Shown in pieces: positions 9,046-18,648 of a DNA stretch of 64,000 nt. The position numbers and the translations under genes are program-made. Under the pieces are notes generated by a model. The model ran no database searches, had not been told where the DNA came from, and saw nothing but the letters and a program-made list of their open reading frames with translations. Position 1 is the first letter of the stretch. Every line of letters starts with the position of its first letter. Source of the stretch: Rahnella variigena (GTDB lineage Bacteria; Pseudomonadota; Gammaproteobacteria; Enterobacterales; Enterobacteriaceae); NCBI RefSeq assembly GCF_003610915.1, contig NZ_NSDJ01000001.1:3038001-3102000 (forward strand). Direction: 5' to 3'.

Positions 9046-11151
9046 TTATTCCTCGTTCGACATTGTCTGAGCGGCTTTACGGGCCTTAACTCGTGCGATC
9101 GCAGCAGCCACAGCGGCTTTGCGTGGATCGCTTTCTTGTTGTGATGTTTCTTTTTCTTCCGGTTCAGCGTCCTGCGCTTCACTCAGTGCAGCAGCTTTTT
9201 TTGCTTTAGCACGGGCAATCGCCGCGGCAACAGCGGCCTTGCGTTTATCGTCTGCGGAGGGCTCGGCAGGTGACGCTGTCACGTTTTCTTCGCCATTTGC
9301 AGGTTGTGCCGCAGCGGCCTTTTTGGCTTTCACACGGGCAATGGCCGCGGCGACAGCGGCTTTGCGATCATCCTCTGCCGGCGCCTGCGGGGCAACGGCC
9401 AGTTCGCTTTCTTTCGCTTCGACCACAACGCCGCTGTTGCCGGCTTTCTTCGCTTTCACACGGGCGATAGCCGCAGCCACGGCGGCTTTGCGGTCGTCTT
9501 CCGCAGAAGGCGGAGTCTCAGGCACCGGCTCAGAAGCCACCGGGATTTCCTGCTCAGCGGCGGCTTTTTTCGCTTTCGCACGAGCAATAGCCGCAGCAAG
9601 CGCCGCTTTACGCGGATCGGCTTCGGCAGGCTGCTGTGCCGCTGTTTCAGCAGATGGCGCTTCTGTTGCCGGTGCTTCGTCCAGTTTCACTGCCGCTTTC
9701 TGGTGTTTCTCTTCACGCGCTAACTTCTCGCGTTCCATGCGCGCCTGTTTGGCTTCAAAACGTGCCTTGGCTTCGGTGGCGCGGGCAGTCTCTGCATCGA
9801 TGGCGCGGATTTCGGCCTTTTCCTGACGGTAATACTGCACCAGCGGAATATTGCTCGGGCAGACGTACGCACAGGCACCGCATTCGATACAGTCGAAGAG
9901 ATTATGCTTACGCGCTTTCTCGTGTTCTTCGCCTTTGCTGAACCAGTAAAGCTGTTGCGGCAGTAAACCGGCCGGACAGGATTCGGCGCAAAGGCTGCAG
10001 CGGATACAGGCTTCTTCCGGTTCCGGTTCACCCAGTTCGGATTGAGACGGTGCCAGCAGACAGTTGGAAATTTTGACCACCGGGACATTCAGCGATGGCA
10101 GGGTAAAGCCCATCAGCGGGCCGCCCATAATCACCATCTTTTTGTCGCCCTGCGGCTGCAATGCGCCTTCACGCATCAGATGTTCAATCGGTGTGCCCAG
10201 ACGCGCCCAGACGTTGCCGGGTTTTGCCATCGCTTCGCCGGTCAGCGTGACCACGCGTTCTATCAGTGGTTCGCCGTCGATAATCGCGCGTTTGATAGCA
10301 AATACGGTGCCGACGTTTTGCATCAGCACGCCGATGGACGACGAGTGATGGCCTTTCGGCACTTCAAGGCCGGTCAGGATTTTGGTCAGCTGTTTGGCAC
10401 CACCGGAAGGGTATTTGGTTGGGATTACCCGCAGTTCAATGCGCACACCTTCAGCCTGTTCAGCTTTGATAGCGTGTTTAAAGGCGGTAATGGCTTCCGG
10501 TTTATTGTCTTCGATACCGATCAGCACGCGTTCCGGTTGCAGCATGTGGCACAGAATACGCGTCCCTTCGAGGATTTCCGCTGCGTGCTCCTGCATCAGC
10601 CGGTCATCGGCGGTGATGTAAGGTTCGCATTCGGCAGCATTGAGAATAAGCGTGCGGGTAGACGTCAGGCCGCCTGCCAGTTTGCTGGCGGTCGGGAAAC
10701 CTGCGCCGCCCAGTCCGGCGATACCGGCCTGACTGATGCGCTGATTCAGTTCATCGGCAGAAAGCTGGCGATAATCGGCAATGAATTCACGCTCGCACCA
10801 GGTGTCCTGGCCGTCGGCTTCAATCAGCACACACAGTTCTTTCAGGCCGGAAGGATGCGCGGTGATATGCGGCTCGATGGCGGTGATTACGCCGGATGTC
10901 GGCGCATGAACCGGCACGGTGCGGCCACGACCTGTGGTCAGCGGCTGACCTTTTAATACGCGGTCGCCAGCTTTCACGCACAGCTCGCCTTCTGGGCCAA
11001 GGTGTTGCTGAAGAGGAATGATAAAGCGCTCAGGCAGCGGCACGTTGCGCAGCGGAACGTGGCTCGACTGATTCTTCATTTCCGGCGGATGAATACCGCC
11101 GTCGAAGTCCCAGACTTTGTCTTTTTTGAGCGCGGCAAACAGATTAAACAT
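9046..11151 (-). CDS. rsxC: Rsx/Rnf electron transport complex subunit C
   Basis: A 701-residue peripheral subunit with the NADH/FMN-binding fold (glycine-rich [16 protein letters not shown]) of the NuoF/NqrA type. Two 4Fe-4S ferredoxin motifs follow ([12 protein letters not shown] and [12 protein letters not shown]). The long C-terminal tail carries five imperfect copies of a unit like [16 protein letters not shown], separated by acidic linkers. Such alanine/lysine repeats are typical of enterobacterial RsxC, and their number varies between strains. The ATG at 11151 follows the rsxB stop by one base. Confidence 0.96.
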   Translation of the reverse strand: MFNLFAALKKDKVWDFDGGIHPPEMKNQSSHVPLRNVPLPERFIIPLQQHLGPEGELCVKAGDRVLKGQPLTTGRGRTVPVHAPTSGVITAIEPHITAHPSGLKELCVLIEADGQDTWCEREFIADYRQLSADELNQRISQAGIAGLGGAGFPTASKLAGGLTSTRTLILNAAECEPYITADDRLMQEHAAEILEGTRILCHMLQPERVLIGIEDNKPEAITAFKHAIKAEQAEGVRIELRVIPTKYPSGGAKQLTKILTGLEVPKGHHSSSIGVLMQNVGTVFAIKRAIIDGEPLIERVVTLTGEAMAKPGNVWARLGTPIEHLMREGALQPQGDKKMVIMGGPLMGFTLPSLNVPVVKISNCLLAPSQSELGEPEPEEACIRCSLCAESCPAGLLPQQLYWFSKGEEHEKARKHNLFDCIECGACAYVCPSNIPLVQYYRQEKAEIRAIDAETARATEAKARFEAKQARMEREKLAREEKHQKAAVKLDEAPATEAPSAETAAQQPAEADPRKAALAAAIARAKAKKAAAEQEIPVASEPVPETPPSAEDDRKAAVAAAIARVKAKKAGNSGVVVEAKESELAVAPQAPAEDDRKAAVAAAIARVKAKKAAAAQPANGEENVTASPAEPSADDKRKAAVAAAIARAKAKKAAALSEAQDAEPEEKETSQQESDPRKAAVAAAIARVKARKAAQTMSNEE

Positions 11152-11152
11152 G

Positions 11153-11719
11153 TTACTCCGCATGGATGACCTGAACCGGAATGGACTGTAAATCCCATTT
11201 CCAGTTTGCGGTGGTGGTTTTTATTGGCAGCATTTCGATGCAGTCCGTCGGGCACGGTGCGACGCACAGGTCACAGCCGGTGCATAAATCGGTAATCACG
11301 GTATGCACGGCGCGGGTGGCACCGACAATGGCATCAACCGGACAAGCCTGAATGCACTTGGTGCAGCCGATACAGTTGCTCTCGTCGATGTAGGCGACTT
11401 TGCGTACTGGTACTGCCGCAGCGGCGTCTTCGCCCATTGGCTGCGGTTCGACGTTAAGCAGGGTCGCCAGTTTGAGCATCACCGCTTCGCCGCCCGGCAC
11501 ACATTTATTGATGCTGTCGCCATTGGCAACCGCTTCAGCGTAAGGCTTACAGCCGGGATATCCACATTGCGCGCACTGGCTTTGTGGCAGGATCTCATCG
11601 ATCTGATCGACAACCGGATTGCCTTCGACCGCAAAACGACGCGAGGCGTAGCCCAGCAGCAGGCCAAAAACCAGCGCCAGAGCGGTCAGCGCGCCAATCG
11701 CTTCCCATAATTCAAACAT
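11153..11719 (-). CDS. rsxB: Rsx/Rnf electron transport complex subunit B
   Basis: A 188-residue iron-sulfur protein with an N-terminal membrane anchor. A 4Fe-4S module of the CxxCxxxxC...C type comes next ([16 protein letters not shown]), then two ferredoxin motifs ([12 protein letters not shown] and [12 protein letters not shown]). It relays electrons between the soluble donor and the membrane core. Its ATG overlaps the rsxA stop (TAATG), so the two are translationally coupled. Confidence 0.96.
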   Translation of the reverse strand: MFELWEAIGALTALALVFGLLLGYASRRFAVEGNPVVDQIDEILPQSQCAQCGYPGCKPYAEAVANGDSINKCVPGGEAVMLKLATLLNVEPQPMGEDAAAAVPVRKVAYIDESNCIGCTKCIQACPVDAIVGATRAVHTVITDLCTGCDLCVAPCPTDCIEMLPIKTTTANWKWDLQSIPVQVIHAE

Positions 11720-12300
11720 TAGAATTTCACCAGACCTGTGAAGCCCATAAAGGCTAATGACATCAGGCCAGCCGTGACCAGCGCAATCGAAGAACCTTTG
11801 AACGGAGCAGGGACGTCAGCCACCACCAGACGTTCACGAATGGCGGCGAACAGCACCATCACCAGCGAGAAACCGAGCGATGCGGCAAATCCGTACAGCG
11901 CGGACTGCATAAAGTTGAACTGCTGGTTGATGTTCAGCAGCGCCACGCCGAGCACGGCGCAGTTGGTAGTAATCAGCGGCAGGAAGATACCCAGCAGGCG
12001 ATACAGTGACGGACTGGTTTTACGCACCACCATTTCGGTGAACTGCACCACAACTGCGATCACCAGAATAAAGGCCATGGTGCGCAGATACACCAGTCCC
12101 AGCGGCATCAGTATGAAAGTGTTGACGATCCACGAGCAGATATTCGACAGGGTGATGACGAACGTGGTCGCCAGCCCCATACCAATAGCGGATTCCAGTT
12201 TCTTGGAAACGCCCATAAATGGGCACAGGCCAAGAAACTTAACCAGTACGAAGTTATTTACCAGCACAGTGCCGACAAAAAGTAATAAATAAGAGGTCAT
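11719..12300 (-). CDS. rsxA: Rsx/Rnf electron transport complex subunit A
   Basis: A 193-residue membrane subunit with about six segments, paralogous to RsxE with opposite topology. The conserved [22 protein letters not shown] and [11 protein letters not shown] stretches hold the cysteines that in characterised Rnf complexes bind an intramembrane Fe-S cluster with RsxE. It is the first gene of rsxABCDGE, 40 bp after ydgK. Confidence 0.96.
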   Translation of the reverse strand: MTSYLLLFVGTVLVNNFVLVKFLGLCPFMGVSKKLESAIGMGLATTFVITLSNICSWIVNTFILMPLGLVYLRTMAFILVIAVVVQFTEMVVRKTSPSLYRLLGIFLPLITTNCAVLGVALLNINQQFNFMQSALYGFAASLGFSLVMVLFAAIRERLVVADVPAPFKGSSIALVTAGLMSLAFMGFTGLVKF

Positions 12301-12340
12301 GACAATTGCCCGGACATAATAAACATTAAAAACCTCAGGG

Positions 12341-12781
12341 TTATTCCGTGAAGGTTTCTTTTACCCGCAATGAGCGCTTGAAATAAGGCACAAAGACGGC
12401 GGCGGCCAATAAAGGTAACAATAAGTTACGCACGGCCAAATCATCAGTAACTGGCGAGAATGCAAAGGCTTTTACCGCCAGAAGCACCGTACATAATAAC
12501 CAGATAATATACATTTTCGGTAAGGCTCTTGCGCGCTTACAGAATTGCCACAATACCGCGACGGTAAATGCCCCCATCGCCAGCGTGGTCACCACGGAGA
12601 AATACCATTGCAGGGTAAATGCCTGCGAGTTGGTGAATAAGTATTCACGCGATTCCGGCACAAATAATGCCATTGAAAACAAAAATAGCATTAATACGAC
12701 GCTCAGCAGCGTCACAATCAGATACGCCATCGGGGCCAGTAACCACCCGCCAATACGTTTATAGCCCGGATTATTCGACAT
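12341..12781 (-). CDS. ydgK: DUF2569 membrane protein YdgK
   Basis: A 146-residue inner membrane protein of unknown function with four predicted membrane segments (about residues 10-35, 50-75, 82-100, 108-125). The opening [16 protein letters not shown] is the DUF2569 signature. In E. coli ydgK also directly precedes rsxA, so the location supports the name. The ATG at 12781 is preferred over a GTG 15 bp upstream, which is in the purine-rich ribosome site. Confidence 0.8.
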   Translation of the reverse strand: MSNNPGYKRIGGWLLAPMAYLIVTLLSVVLMLFLFSMALFVPESREYLFTNSQAFTLQWYFSVVTTLAMGAFTVAVLWQFCKRARALPKMYIIWLLCTVLLAVKAFAFSPVTDDLAVRNLLLPLLAAAVFVPYFKRSLRVKETFTE

Positions 12782-12900
12782 AAAAGCTTTTCTCACGCTG
12801 GTTTCGCCATCAAATCAGCACGGGGAGAGTTCCCCGACCTTCAAGGCGCAGTAGCTTAACCCGTGAGAGGCATTCTCGTTATCGTATTTATGTGATCAAT

Positions 12901-13022
12901 ACCTTAATCCTTCACGCCGTCTCTGCGTTGGCTGTCTTCACTCACCCCGGTCACATACTTTTGTATGCTCCCGGGGACTTACTCAGTTGCCGCCTTGATA
13001 CAGCCTGAATGTTTCAGGTATT
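12901..13022. repeat. ERIC-like element (degenerate)
   Basis: Carries the ERIC core CTGCGTTGGCTG...CTCACCCCGGTCAC...GCTCCCGGGGA...TTGCCGCCTTG with several changes from the family consensus. It fills most of the gap between ydgK and the 3' end of dcuC, where the transcript could fold it into a long hairpin. A better preserved copy is at 31871-31994. Confidence 0.8.
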
Positions 13023-13036
13023 AAAATCGGGGAGGT

Positions 13037-14404
13037 TTAATGCACCGGCACCAGAATTTCGGTGGCGACGATCACCACGATCAGACCGACCAGCACGGGA
13101 ACGGAGGTACGTTTAACCACTTCGAAAGGCGAGATTTTTGCCATACCGGCCACGGCTACCACGACGCCGGAAACCGGAGAAATAGTGCGGCCGAGGTTAG
13201 ACGCCTGCAACATCGGGATGACCAGGTATTCCGGGTTAATGCCCATTTTTGCCGCCAGTTTCGGGATGAGTTCGACGAACGCATAGAACGAGGCATTACC
13301 GGAACCGGTTGTCATGGCGGCAAGCACGGTGATCACCACCAGAACCAGCATCATCACAATGCTGCCTGAACCAAAGTTTTGCGCCAGTCCGATCAGGCTG
13401 CTGATGAATCCGACGGTGCTCAGTCCTTGCGCGAATACGCCGGCCGCGACCAGCAGCATCACCACGTTGGCGAAGGCATCCGCCATGCCGCGATAAGCGA
13501 CGTCCAGACCGGCGAAGACGGCTTTGCCGTTACGGTTACGCAGCGTTTCTATAATGGCGGTCAGCAACATACAAATCACCAGGATGGTGATGATATGCAG
13601 ATTCGGGCCCCATTTACCGTCGAAAATCAGCACACCGATAATCGGCGTGAAAGGCAAAATGGCGTAGAAAGCGGGGGCATTCGTTTCGACCACATCGTCT
13701 GCATTGGAATCAACGGCATCCAGCTGCGTGGTGGTATCGCGTTTATCCAGATAACGTTGCCAGAAGAAGTGCGCGACCGCCATTGCCACAATGGCCGCTA
13801 TGGAAATCGGCAGGGTGACTTTAAAGGCGAAATCCACCAGCGGCATATTCGCGGCCTGCGCGGCCAGCACGACATCACCTGAAGTCGGAGAAAGAATAAT
13901 CGCCGCAGGGGAAGCACAAATCGCCGCCGCCGCACCGCGACTGATGCCGACGTTAACCATAATCGGGAACAGGGTAGCCATCAGCAACACGCCCAGACCG
14001 GTCGCCGAAGACACTGCCAGAGACATCAGGCACGCCAGAATATAAGCCGCAACCATCAAAATGTAAGGCGAGTTGATCATCTGTAACGGACGCGACGCCA
14101 GCTTAACTACCACATCATTGGCGCCGATATGGGTCATATAGGCCGCGAAACCGCACAGCATCATGATCATCATGCCGAGATCGCCACCACGGCTCATCAG
14201 CAGAATTTTGACGTACTCGACGATATCCGTCGCGTTCCAGCCGGTACTCTTAGTGCCTTCCGGCAGGATACTGTGACCCATGATTGCGCTGATAATCAGC
14301 AGCAACAAACCACCGACCATCAGGACGCCGGTGGGCGAATAGCCTTTGATGATATAGCGCCCGACAAACACGGCGACCACCAGTCCGATCAGTAATTCCA
14401 GCAT
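13037..14404 (-). CDS. dcuC: Anaerobic C4-dicarboxylate transporter DcuC
   Basis: A 455-residue inner membrane carrier with about twelve segments that exports succinate and takes up fumarate or malate during anaerobic growth. Long blocks agree with E. coli DcuC, including SRGGDLGMMIMMLCGFAAY and SSATGLGVLLMATLFP. The ATG at 14404 (MLELLIG) is chosen over one 33 bp upstream because the family begins here and a GGGGAAT site precedes it. A possible FNR site lies 75-90 bp upstream. It stands alone; a long repeat separates it from the next gene. Confidence 0.94.
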   Translation of the reverse strand: MLELLIGLVVAVFVGRYIIKGYSPTGVLMVGGLLLLIISAIMGHSILPEGTKSTGWNATDIVEYVKILLMSRGGDLGMMIMMLCGFAAYMTHIGANDVVVKLASRPLQMINSPYILMVAAYILACLMSLAVSSATGLGVLLMATLFPIMVNVGISRGAAAAICASPAAIILSPTSGDVVLAAQAANMPLVDFAFKVTLPISIAAIVAMAVAHFFWQRYLDKRDTTTQLDAVDSNADDVVETNAPAFYAILPFTPIIGVLIFDGKWGPNLHIITILVICMLLTAIIETLRNRNGKAVFAGLDVAYRGMADAFANVVMLLVAAGVFAQGLSTVGFISSLIGLAQNFGSGSIVMMLVLVVITVLAAMTTGSGNASFYAFVELIPKLAAKMGINPEYLVIPMLQASNLGRTISPVSGVVVAVAGMAKISPFEVVKRTSVPVLVGLIVVIVATEILVPVH

Positions 14405-14478
14405 GATTGTATTCCCCGAGATTAAATGTGGATCCAAGTGAAAGGCGGGAACTTTGCCGAAATAACGGTACGGGCGTA

Positions 14479-14492
14479 ATGACGCTCATCAA
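14479..14492 (-). promoter_or_regulatory. Possible FNR site upstream of dcuC
   Basis: Read on the minus strand: TTGAT-GAGC-GTCAT, one perfect FNR half and a 3/5 half. Placed at -41.5 it would leave a leader of about 40 nt before dcuC. E. coli dcuC is FNR-activated, which supports the call, but the second half is weak. Confidence 0.35.
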
Positions 14493-14568
14493 TTATGGGT
14501 GATGAAAGGCGGGGGGATATTTAAATTTGTGATGATTGATGGGGATCACGGGGGCGTACCAAACAATC

Positions 14569-14610
14569 TTCAACTTCAACTTCAACTTCAACTTCAACTT
14601 CAAGTTCAAG
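14569..14610 (+). repeat. Hexanucleotide tract, five TTCAAC plus two TTCAAG
   Basis: Seven tandem hexamers at the outer end of composite repeat copy 2. The equivalent tract in copy 3 has four TTCAAC, two TTCAAG and one GTCAAC, so the number of units differs between copies, as slippage would produce. Confidence 0.95.
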
Positions 14611-15138
14611 ACCGTGGGCGTCGGCCCACACCGACTTGGGGGCGGCCTGTCGCCGCCACCCCCCAAGACCCCCCGGGCTCTTAACTGCGCGCTGTCGCAG
14701 GTACGACGGACATGTTCCGGCGCATTGGTGAGTGGCGCAAAATGTCATCGCTGCACGATTCCCGAATTTCAGGCTTCGAGCCATAGGTCTCGAACCGTTC
14801 ATTCGGTGCCATTTTTGATCACGCCAGTCAACCTTTTTAAAAGATGAAAAACAGTCTGCCGTTGAATTTAAGATCGTGCGGGCGTTTCAGAAAGCTTGCT
14901 GAATGAGAGGTTGCAGACCCAAGGCTGCAATCCCGAAATGAAGGAACCGCGCAGCGGCAAGATTTCCAGCCTGTCACTGCGATACCTGAAACATAGCCAG
15001 CGAGCGGTAGCGCGCAGTGAAAGAGCCGGAGATTCCTAAGAGGCGCGGCGATAGGCGCCTCTTAGGGCCAGTTTGGGTGGCAACCCAAGGTGTTGACCTA
15101 GACCTAGATCTTAAGGCCAGTTCGGATGGCTAACCCAA
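14569..15138. repeat. Composite intergenic repeat, copy 2
   Basis: Full copy of the long repeat. In order: a TTCAAC tract (14569-14610), palindrome GTGGGCGTCGGCCCAC, and stem-loop 14635-14667 (CTTGGGGGCGG...CCCCCCAAG). The arm with GACGGACATGTTC and GTTCATTCGGTGCC, the core with AAAAGATGAAA, and the GATTCAGAAAGCTTGCTGAA arm follow. It ends with stem-loop 15036-15065 (CTAAGAGGCGC...GCGCCTCTTAG) and palindromes GTTTGGGTGGCAACCCAAG. It lies between the 5' side of dcuC and the 3' end of the FAD monooxygenase gene, 3 bp from the latter. Apparent reading frames inside it are not genes. Confidence 0.88.
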
Positions 15139-15140
15139 AA

Positions 15141-16346
15141 TCAAAGCTTCGGGATTTCCCGATAAAACCCGACTCCGATGAGGCGTCCAAAAAGGAATGG
15201 TATAAATTTCCGCCCGCGCAGCCACATTTCCAGCCGTGAAGGGGCGCGCTTCCTTTGTTTCTGTCCTGCTTTACTGATCATAATCTGTAAAGCCTGCGTC
15301 GCCCACGTCGGGAACGTCCGGCGGCGCTGGATGCGCTTCAAATGCCGCAGCGTAAGACGTCCGGCTTTCAGCGGTTCCGTAATGATATTCGCCGTCGCAA
15401 CCGCATCCTGAATCGCCAGATTCACCCCGACGCCGCCAATCGGTGACATCGCATGGGCTGCGTCGCCGATGCACAATAGCCCCGGTTTTGACCACTCTTT
15501 CAGGCGGTCGATGCGGATCACCAGCAGGCGGACGTCGTCCCAGCTGAGAATATCGTCGGCTAAACGCGGGCGCTCAAATGGTGACACTTCCGCCAGCAGG
15601 TCGAGAAAAGGCGCGATGCCTTGTGCTTTGAGTCCATCCAGGCTGTCTTTCGGGATCGAATAACCGCACTGCCAGTAATCGCCGCGGTCGATCATGATGA
15701 AGTTTTTCTTCGGGCCACGATGTCCCATCGACCACTGCGGATCGTCTGGGCGCTTGTTGATTTTCAGCCACAGCACGTCACGCGGTGCACCATAACGGCG
15801 GATTTCCATCCCGGCCTGTTCACGCACGATGGAATTACGGCCATCACAACCCACCACTAAATCAGCGTCGAAATGCTGCGTTTCGCCGTTCACTTCTGCA
15901 AGAACACCGGAAACCTGACATTTATCTTCCCGCAACGACAGCACCTGCGCGTTGTGGATCAGATGAAAGTTCGGCAGTTGTGCGGCCTTGCTTGCGATGA
16001 AATTAAGGAAATCCCACTGCGGCATAAACGCGATGAATTTGCACTGCGTGGGTAAATGGCTGAAATCTGCCAGCGTGGTTTCTTTGCCATTGATTTCGCC
16101 GTACAGCTTTTCCGCACGCTGATGCGGCAGGGCGAGGAATTCATCAAGAAATCCCAGTTGCCAGATGATGTCGAGCGTTGAAGGATGGATGGTGTCGCCA
16201 CGAAAATCACGCAAAAAGTCGCTGTGTTTTTCCAGCACGGTGACGTCAATTCCCTTACGTGCCAGAAGATATCCCAGCATTAATCCTGCGGGACCGCCGC
16301 CGACGATGCAGCAGGACGCTGCTGCGGACTTTGTATTCGGTGCCAT
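15141..16346 (-). CDS. FAD-dependent aromatic-ring-type monooxygenase
   Basis: A 401-residue flavoprotein of the PHBH/UbiH hydroxylase superfamily. The FAD-binding GGGPAGLMLG is at about residues 16-25, followed by VLEKH. A DG motif (VVGCDGRNSIVREQAG) lies mid-protein and the second FAD motif GDAAHAMSPIGGVGVNLAIQDA follows. The family uses NAD(P)H and O2 to hydroxylate aromatic or polyketide-like substrates; this one's substrate is unknown. The ATG at 16346 has a CAGGCAGG region upstream, and a near-consensus Fur box lies 30 bp before it, suggesting induction under iron limitation. The gene is flanked on both sides by composite repeats and has no operon partner. Confidence 0.8.
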   Translation of the reverse strand: MAPNTKSAAASCCIVGGGPAGLMLGYLLARKGIDVTVLEKHSDFLRDFRGDTIHPSTLDIIWQLGFLDEFLALPHQRAEKLYGEINGKETTLADFSHLPTQCKFIAFMPQWDFLNFIASKAAQLPNFHLIHNAQVLSLREDKCQVSGVLAEVNGETQHFDADLVVGCDGRNSIVREQAGMEIRRYGAPRDVLWLKINKRPDDPQWSMGHRGPKKNFIMIDRGDYWQCGYSIPKDSLDGLKAQGIAPFLDLLAEVSPFERPRLADDILSWDDVRLLVIRIDRLKEWSKPGLLCIGDAAHAMSPIGGVGVNLAIQDAVATANIITEPLKAGRLTLRHLKRIQRRRTFPTWATQALQIMISKAGQKQRKRAPSRLEMWLRGRKFIPFLFGRLIGVGFYREIPKL

Positions 16347-16375
16347 TACAACCTGCCTGACGGTATGAATTTACA

Positions 16376-16390
16376 TGATAACAATTATCA
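16376..16390 (-). promoter_or_regulatory. Predicted Fur box upstream of the FAD monooxygenase
   Basis: TGATAAC-A-ATTATCA fits the 7-1-7 Fur consensus TGATAAT-N-ATTATCA with one mismatch. It is 30-44 bp before the start codon, a typical repressor position. No other gene shares this upstream region. Confidence 0.7.
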
Positions 16391-16507
16391 TTTGCGCCGA
16401 TGTGCGTCAATTCCTCCCGTGCTACATCACAGAACATTTCCTGCCCAGCGTTGTAACAAAGCTTTTTTTGCCAGAGCCGTGGCAATGGGGCGGCTTTTAA
16501 ATTCCAC

Positions 16508-16549
16508 TTCAACTTCAACTTCAACTTCAACTTCAAGTTCAAGGTCAAC
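16508..16549 (+). repeat. Hexanucleotide tract in composite copy 3
   Basis: Four TTCAAC, two TTCAAG and one GTCAAC in tandem, next to the palindrome GTGGGCGTCGGCCCAC. The corresponding tracts are five TTCAAC plus two TTCAAG in copy 2, three AAGGTC at 35915-35932, two AAGGTC at 38618-38629 and three GACCTT at 62048-62065. Confidence 0.95.
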
Positions 16550-17000
16550 ACCGTGGGCGTCGGCCCACACCGACCAGAGACCCGGTAACGCGCGGGCCTC
16601 TGGACTCCGCGCTTTTTTCACTGCGCGCTGTCGCGGGTATGACGGACATGTTCTGGTGCATTGGTGAGTGGCGCAAAATGTCATCGCTACGCGATTCCCG
16701 AATTTCAGGTTTCGAGCCATAGGTCTCGAACCGTTCATTCGGTGCCATTTTTGAGCACGCCAATCCACTTTTCTAAAAGATAAACATCAGTTTGATGTTG
16801 AATTTAAGATCGTGCGGGCGATTCAGAAATCTTGCTGAACGGAGCGGCCTGGAGACCAGAGGCTCCAGGACCGAGTGAAGGAACCGCAAAGCGGCAAGAT
16901 TTCCAGCCTGTCACAGTGGTCCCTGAAACATGGCCAGCGAGCGGAGCGCGCAGTAAAAGAGCCGGAGATTCCTAAGAGGCGCGGCGATAGGCGCCTCTTA

Positions 17001-17148
17001 GGGCCAGTTTGGGTGGCAACCCAAGGTGTTGACCTTAGGGCCAGTTTGGGTGGCAACCCAAGGTGTTGACCTTAGGGCCAGTTTGGGTGGCAACCCAAGG
17101 TGTTGACCTTTGGGCCAGTTTGGACGGCGAGCCCAAGGTATTGATTTT
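17001..17148 (+). repeat. Four tandem 37-bp units with a palindromic core
   Basis: Units begin at 17001, 17038, 17075 and 17112. Each holds GGGCCAG, the palindrome TTGGGTGGCAACCCAA and then GGTGTTGACCTTA. The first three are identical apart from the last base of the third; the fourth is diverged (TTGGACGGCGAGCCCAA). Single or double copies of the same unit end the other composite repeats, often in the variant GTGGGCGGCGAGCCCAC. Confidence 0.95.
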
Positions 17149-17213
17149 GATTTTGAAGTCGAAGTGGATTTAAAAACCGCCCCTTTGCAGCGGCCTCTGC
17201 ACACAAAATGGCA

Positions 17214-18506
17214 TTAAGCGGCTTTTGCCTCAGAAAGCCGCATCAACCGGAACCCAACACCCACGCCAACAATCAGCATCAGACTGATAAACCCGGTAAT
17301 CCCGTACCATCCGTACGCATGCCAGAAGAAGCCGCCCAGCGTCCCGGCGACGCTCGATCCCGCGTAGTAGCTGAACAGATATAAAGACGAAGCCTGACCT
17401 TTAGCACGGCGCGCACGACGGCCAATCCAGCCGCTGGCCACAGAGTGCGCAGCGAAGAACCCGCCGGTGACCAGGATCATGCCGATGAAAATCAGCCATA
17501 CCGGCGAAAAAGCGGTGATCAAAATTCCCAGCAGCATGATGGCTGTCGAGCCGATCAGAACAGGGCCGCGGCCATAGACGCCGGTCAGTACGCCTGCCTT
17601 GGGCGAACTGTAAGTCCCCATCAGATAGACGATGGAAAGTATCCCGACAATGGCCTGGCTCAGGTTATAAGGCGATGAAAGCAGACGATAACCGATGTAG
17701 TTGAACATGGTCACGAAACTGCCCATCAGCAGGAAACCTTCGGCGAAAAGTAACGGTAAACCGCTGTCACGCCAGTGCAGCTTGAAGTTGATCAGCAGTT
17801 TGCGGGGCTTGAGCGAGCTGGCGCGAAAATGCTTAGAAGGCGGCAGAATGCGCCAGAACATAATCGCGGCGGCGAGGGCGAAGAAACCGACGACCGCGAC
17901 GGCGATACGCCATGAAAAGAAATCGGTCAGCACGCCGCTGACTAAACGGCCACTCATGCCGCCGATCGAGTTCCCGCTGATGTATAAACCCATCGAGAAG
18001 GCGACTACGCTCGGGTGGATTTCCTCACTCAGATAAGTCATTGCTACCGCTGCCACGCCGCTGAGCGATAAACCGATCAGCGCGCGCATGATGAGAATGC
18101 CGTCCCAGCTCTGCATAAAGGAACAAACCAGCGTGCAGCCTGCGGCGAGCAGTAACGCCACCACCATCACCGATTTTCGCCCGACGGCGTCAGAAACCGG
18201 CCCGGTAAACAACAGCCCAATTGCCATCAGACCGGTCGATAACGACAGCGACAGGCTGCTGGTGGCCGGTGATACGCCGAAATCATGAGACAACACCGGC
18301 AAAATCGGCTGCACGCAATACAGCAACGCAAATGTCGCCAGACCCGCAGAAAACAGAGCCAGCGTAACGCGGATAAATTGCGGCGTACCACGTTTGATAA
18401 AAGGAGTTTTCAGACCGGAGCGGGCGACAGGCGAGTCAGGATTTAATTCGTCGTCATTAACAGAATCTTGAGCAGGTGCAGCGGAAATCCGCCGGGAGGT
18501 TTTCAC
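17214..18506 (-). CDS. ynfM: MFS transporter YnfM
   Basis: A 430-residue major facilitator with twelve segments after a hydrophilic N-terminal tail of about 45 residues. Long stretches agree with E. coli YnfM, for example FSAGLATFALLYCVQPILPV and GLYISGNSIGGMSGRLVSGV. An efflux role has been suggested for relatives of this sugar-efflux-like group; the substrate here is unknown. The start is a GTG at 18506 with an AAGGAT ribosome site. It is divergent from the LysR gene ynfL, 142 bp away, as in E. coli, and is likely controlled by it. Confidence 0.92.
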   Translation of the reverse strand: MKTSRRISAAPAQDSVNDDELNPDSPVARSGLKTPFIKRGTPQFIRVTLALFSAGLATFALLYCVQPILPVLSHDFGVSPATSSLSLSLSTGLMAIGLLFTGPVSDAVGRKSVMVVALLLAAGCTLVCSFMQSWDGILIMRALIGLSLSGVAAVAMTYLSEEIHPSVVAFSMGLYISGNSIGGMSGRLVSGVLTDFFSWRIAVAVVGFFALAAAIMFWRILPPSKHFRASSLKPRKLLINFKLHWRDSGLPLLFAEGFLLMGSFVTMFNYIGYRLLSSPYNLSQAIVGILSIVYLMGTYSSPKAGVLTGVYGRGPVLIGSTAIMLLGILITAFSPVWLIFIGMILVTGGFFAAHSVASGWIGRRARRAKGQASSLYLFSYYAGSSVAGTLGGFFWHAYGWYGITGFISLMLIVGVGVGFRLMRLSEAKAA

Positions 18507-18648
18507 TGGAAATCCTTAATACGATGGGCTGTAAAACTAAATTTTAAAATGTATGAAAATTTTAACAGTAGTCGTTGTATTGTCTAATATATTAATCAAT
18601 CGAAAACGATATGTTTAAAGTATCAATCAGGAACAACCGGACATCGTT

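Larger units (their letters stand above)
16471..17200. repeat. Composite intergenic repeat, copy 3 (most complete)
   Basis: The best-preserved copy, about 730 bp. The outer ends are inverted repeats: CAGAGCCG...GGGGCGGCTTTTAAAT with CCACTTC on the left; GAAGTGG, ATTTAAAAACCGCCCC and GCGGCCTCTG on the right. Inward on the left are a hexamer tract, palindrome GTGGGCGTCGGCCCAC, stem-loop 16574-16603 (CCAGAGACCCG...CGGGCCTCTGG) and the first arm. Then come the core (CCAATCCACTTTTCTAAAAG), the second arm, stem-loop 16972-17001 and four tandem 37-bp palindromic units. Each arm also has an internal hairpin (CGAGCC/GGTCTCG-type or CTGGAGACC/CTCCAG). It lies 13 bp from the ynfM stop. No open frame looks coding, and no target duplication is evident. 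Confidence 0.9.

Noticed and set aside
9119..9826. Long plus-strand open frame opposite rsxC
   Set aside because: It is the antisense shadow of the alanine/lysine repeats of RsxC, whose G+C-rich codons leave the opposite frames open.
14521..14847. Open frames inside the composite repeats, such as those rich in CATHQC and CPSYPRQRAVK, which recur at 14.5, 16.6, 35.9 and 36.1 kb
   Set aside because: They recur only because the DNA repeats, have no ribosome sites, change frame between copies and cross the stem-loops; the conservation is of DNA or RNA structure.
17001..17148. CRISPR array, because of regular 37-bp direct repeats with an internal palindrome
   Set aside because: Units are directly adjacent with no spacers, and no cas genes are in the window.
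16471..17200. Insertion sequence or transposon with terminal inverted repeats
   Set aside because: No transposase gene and no target duplication seen; kept as a repeat only.
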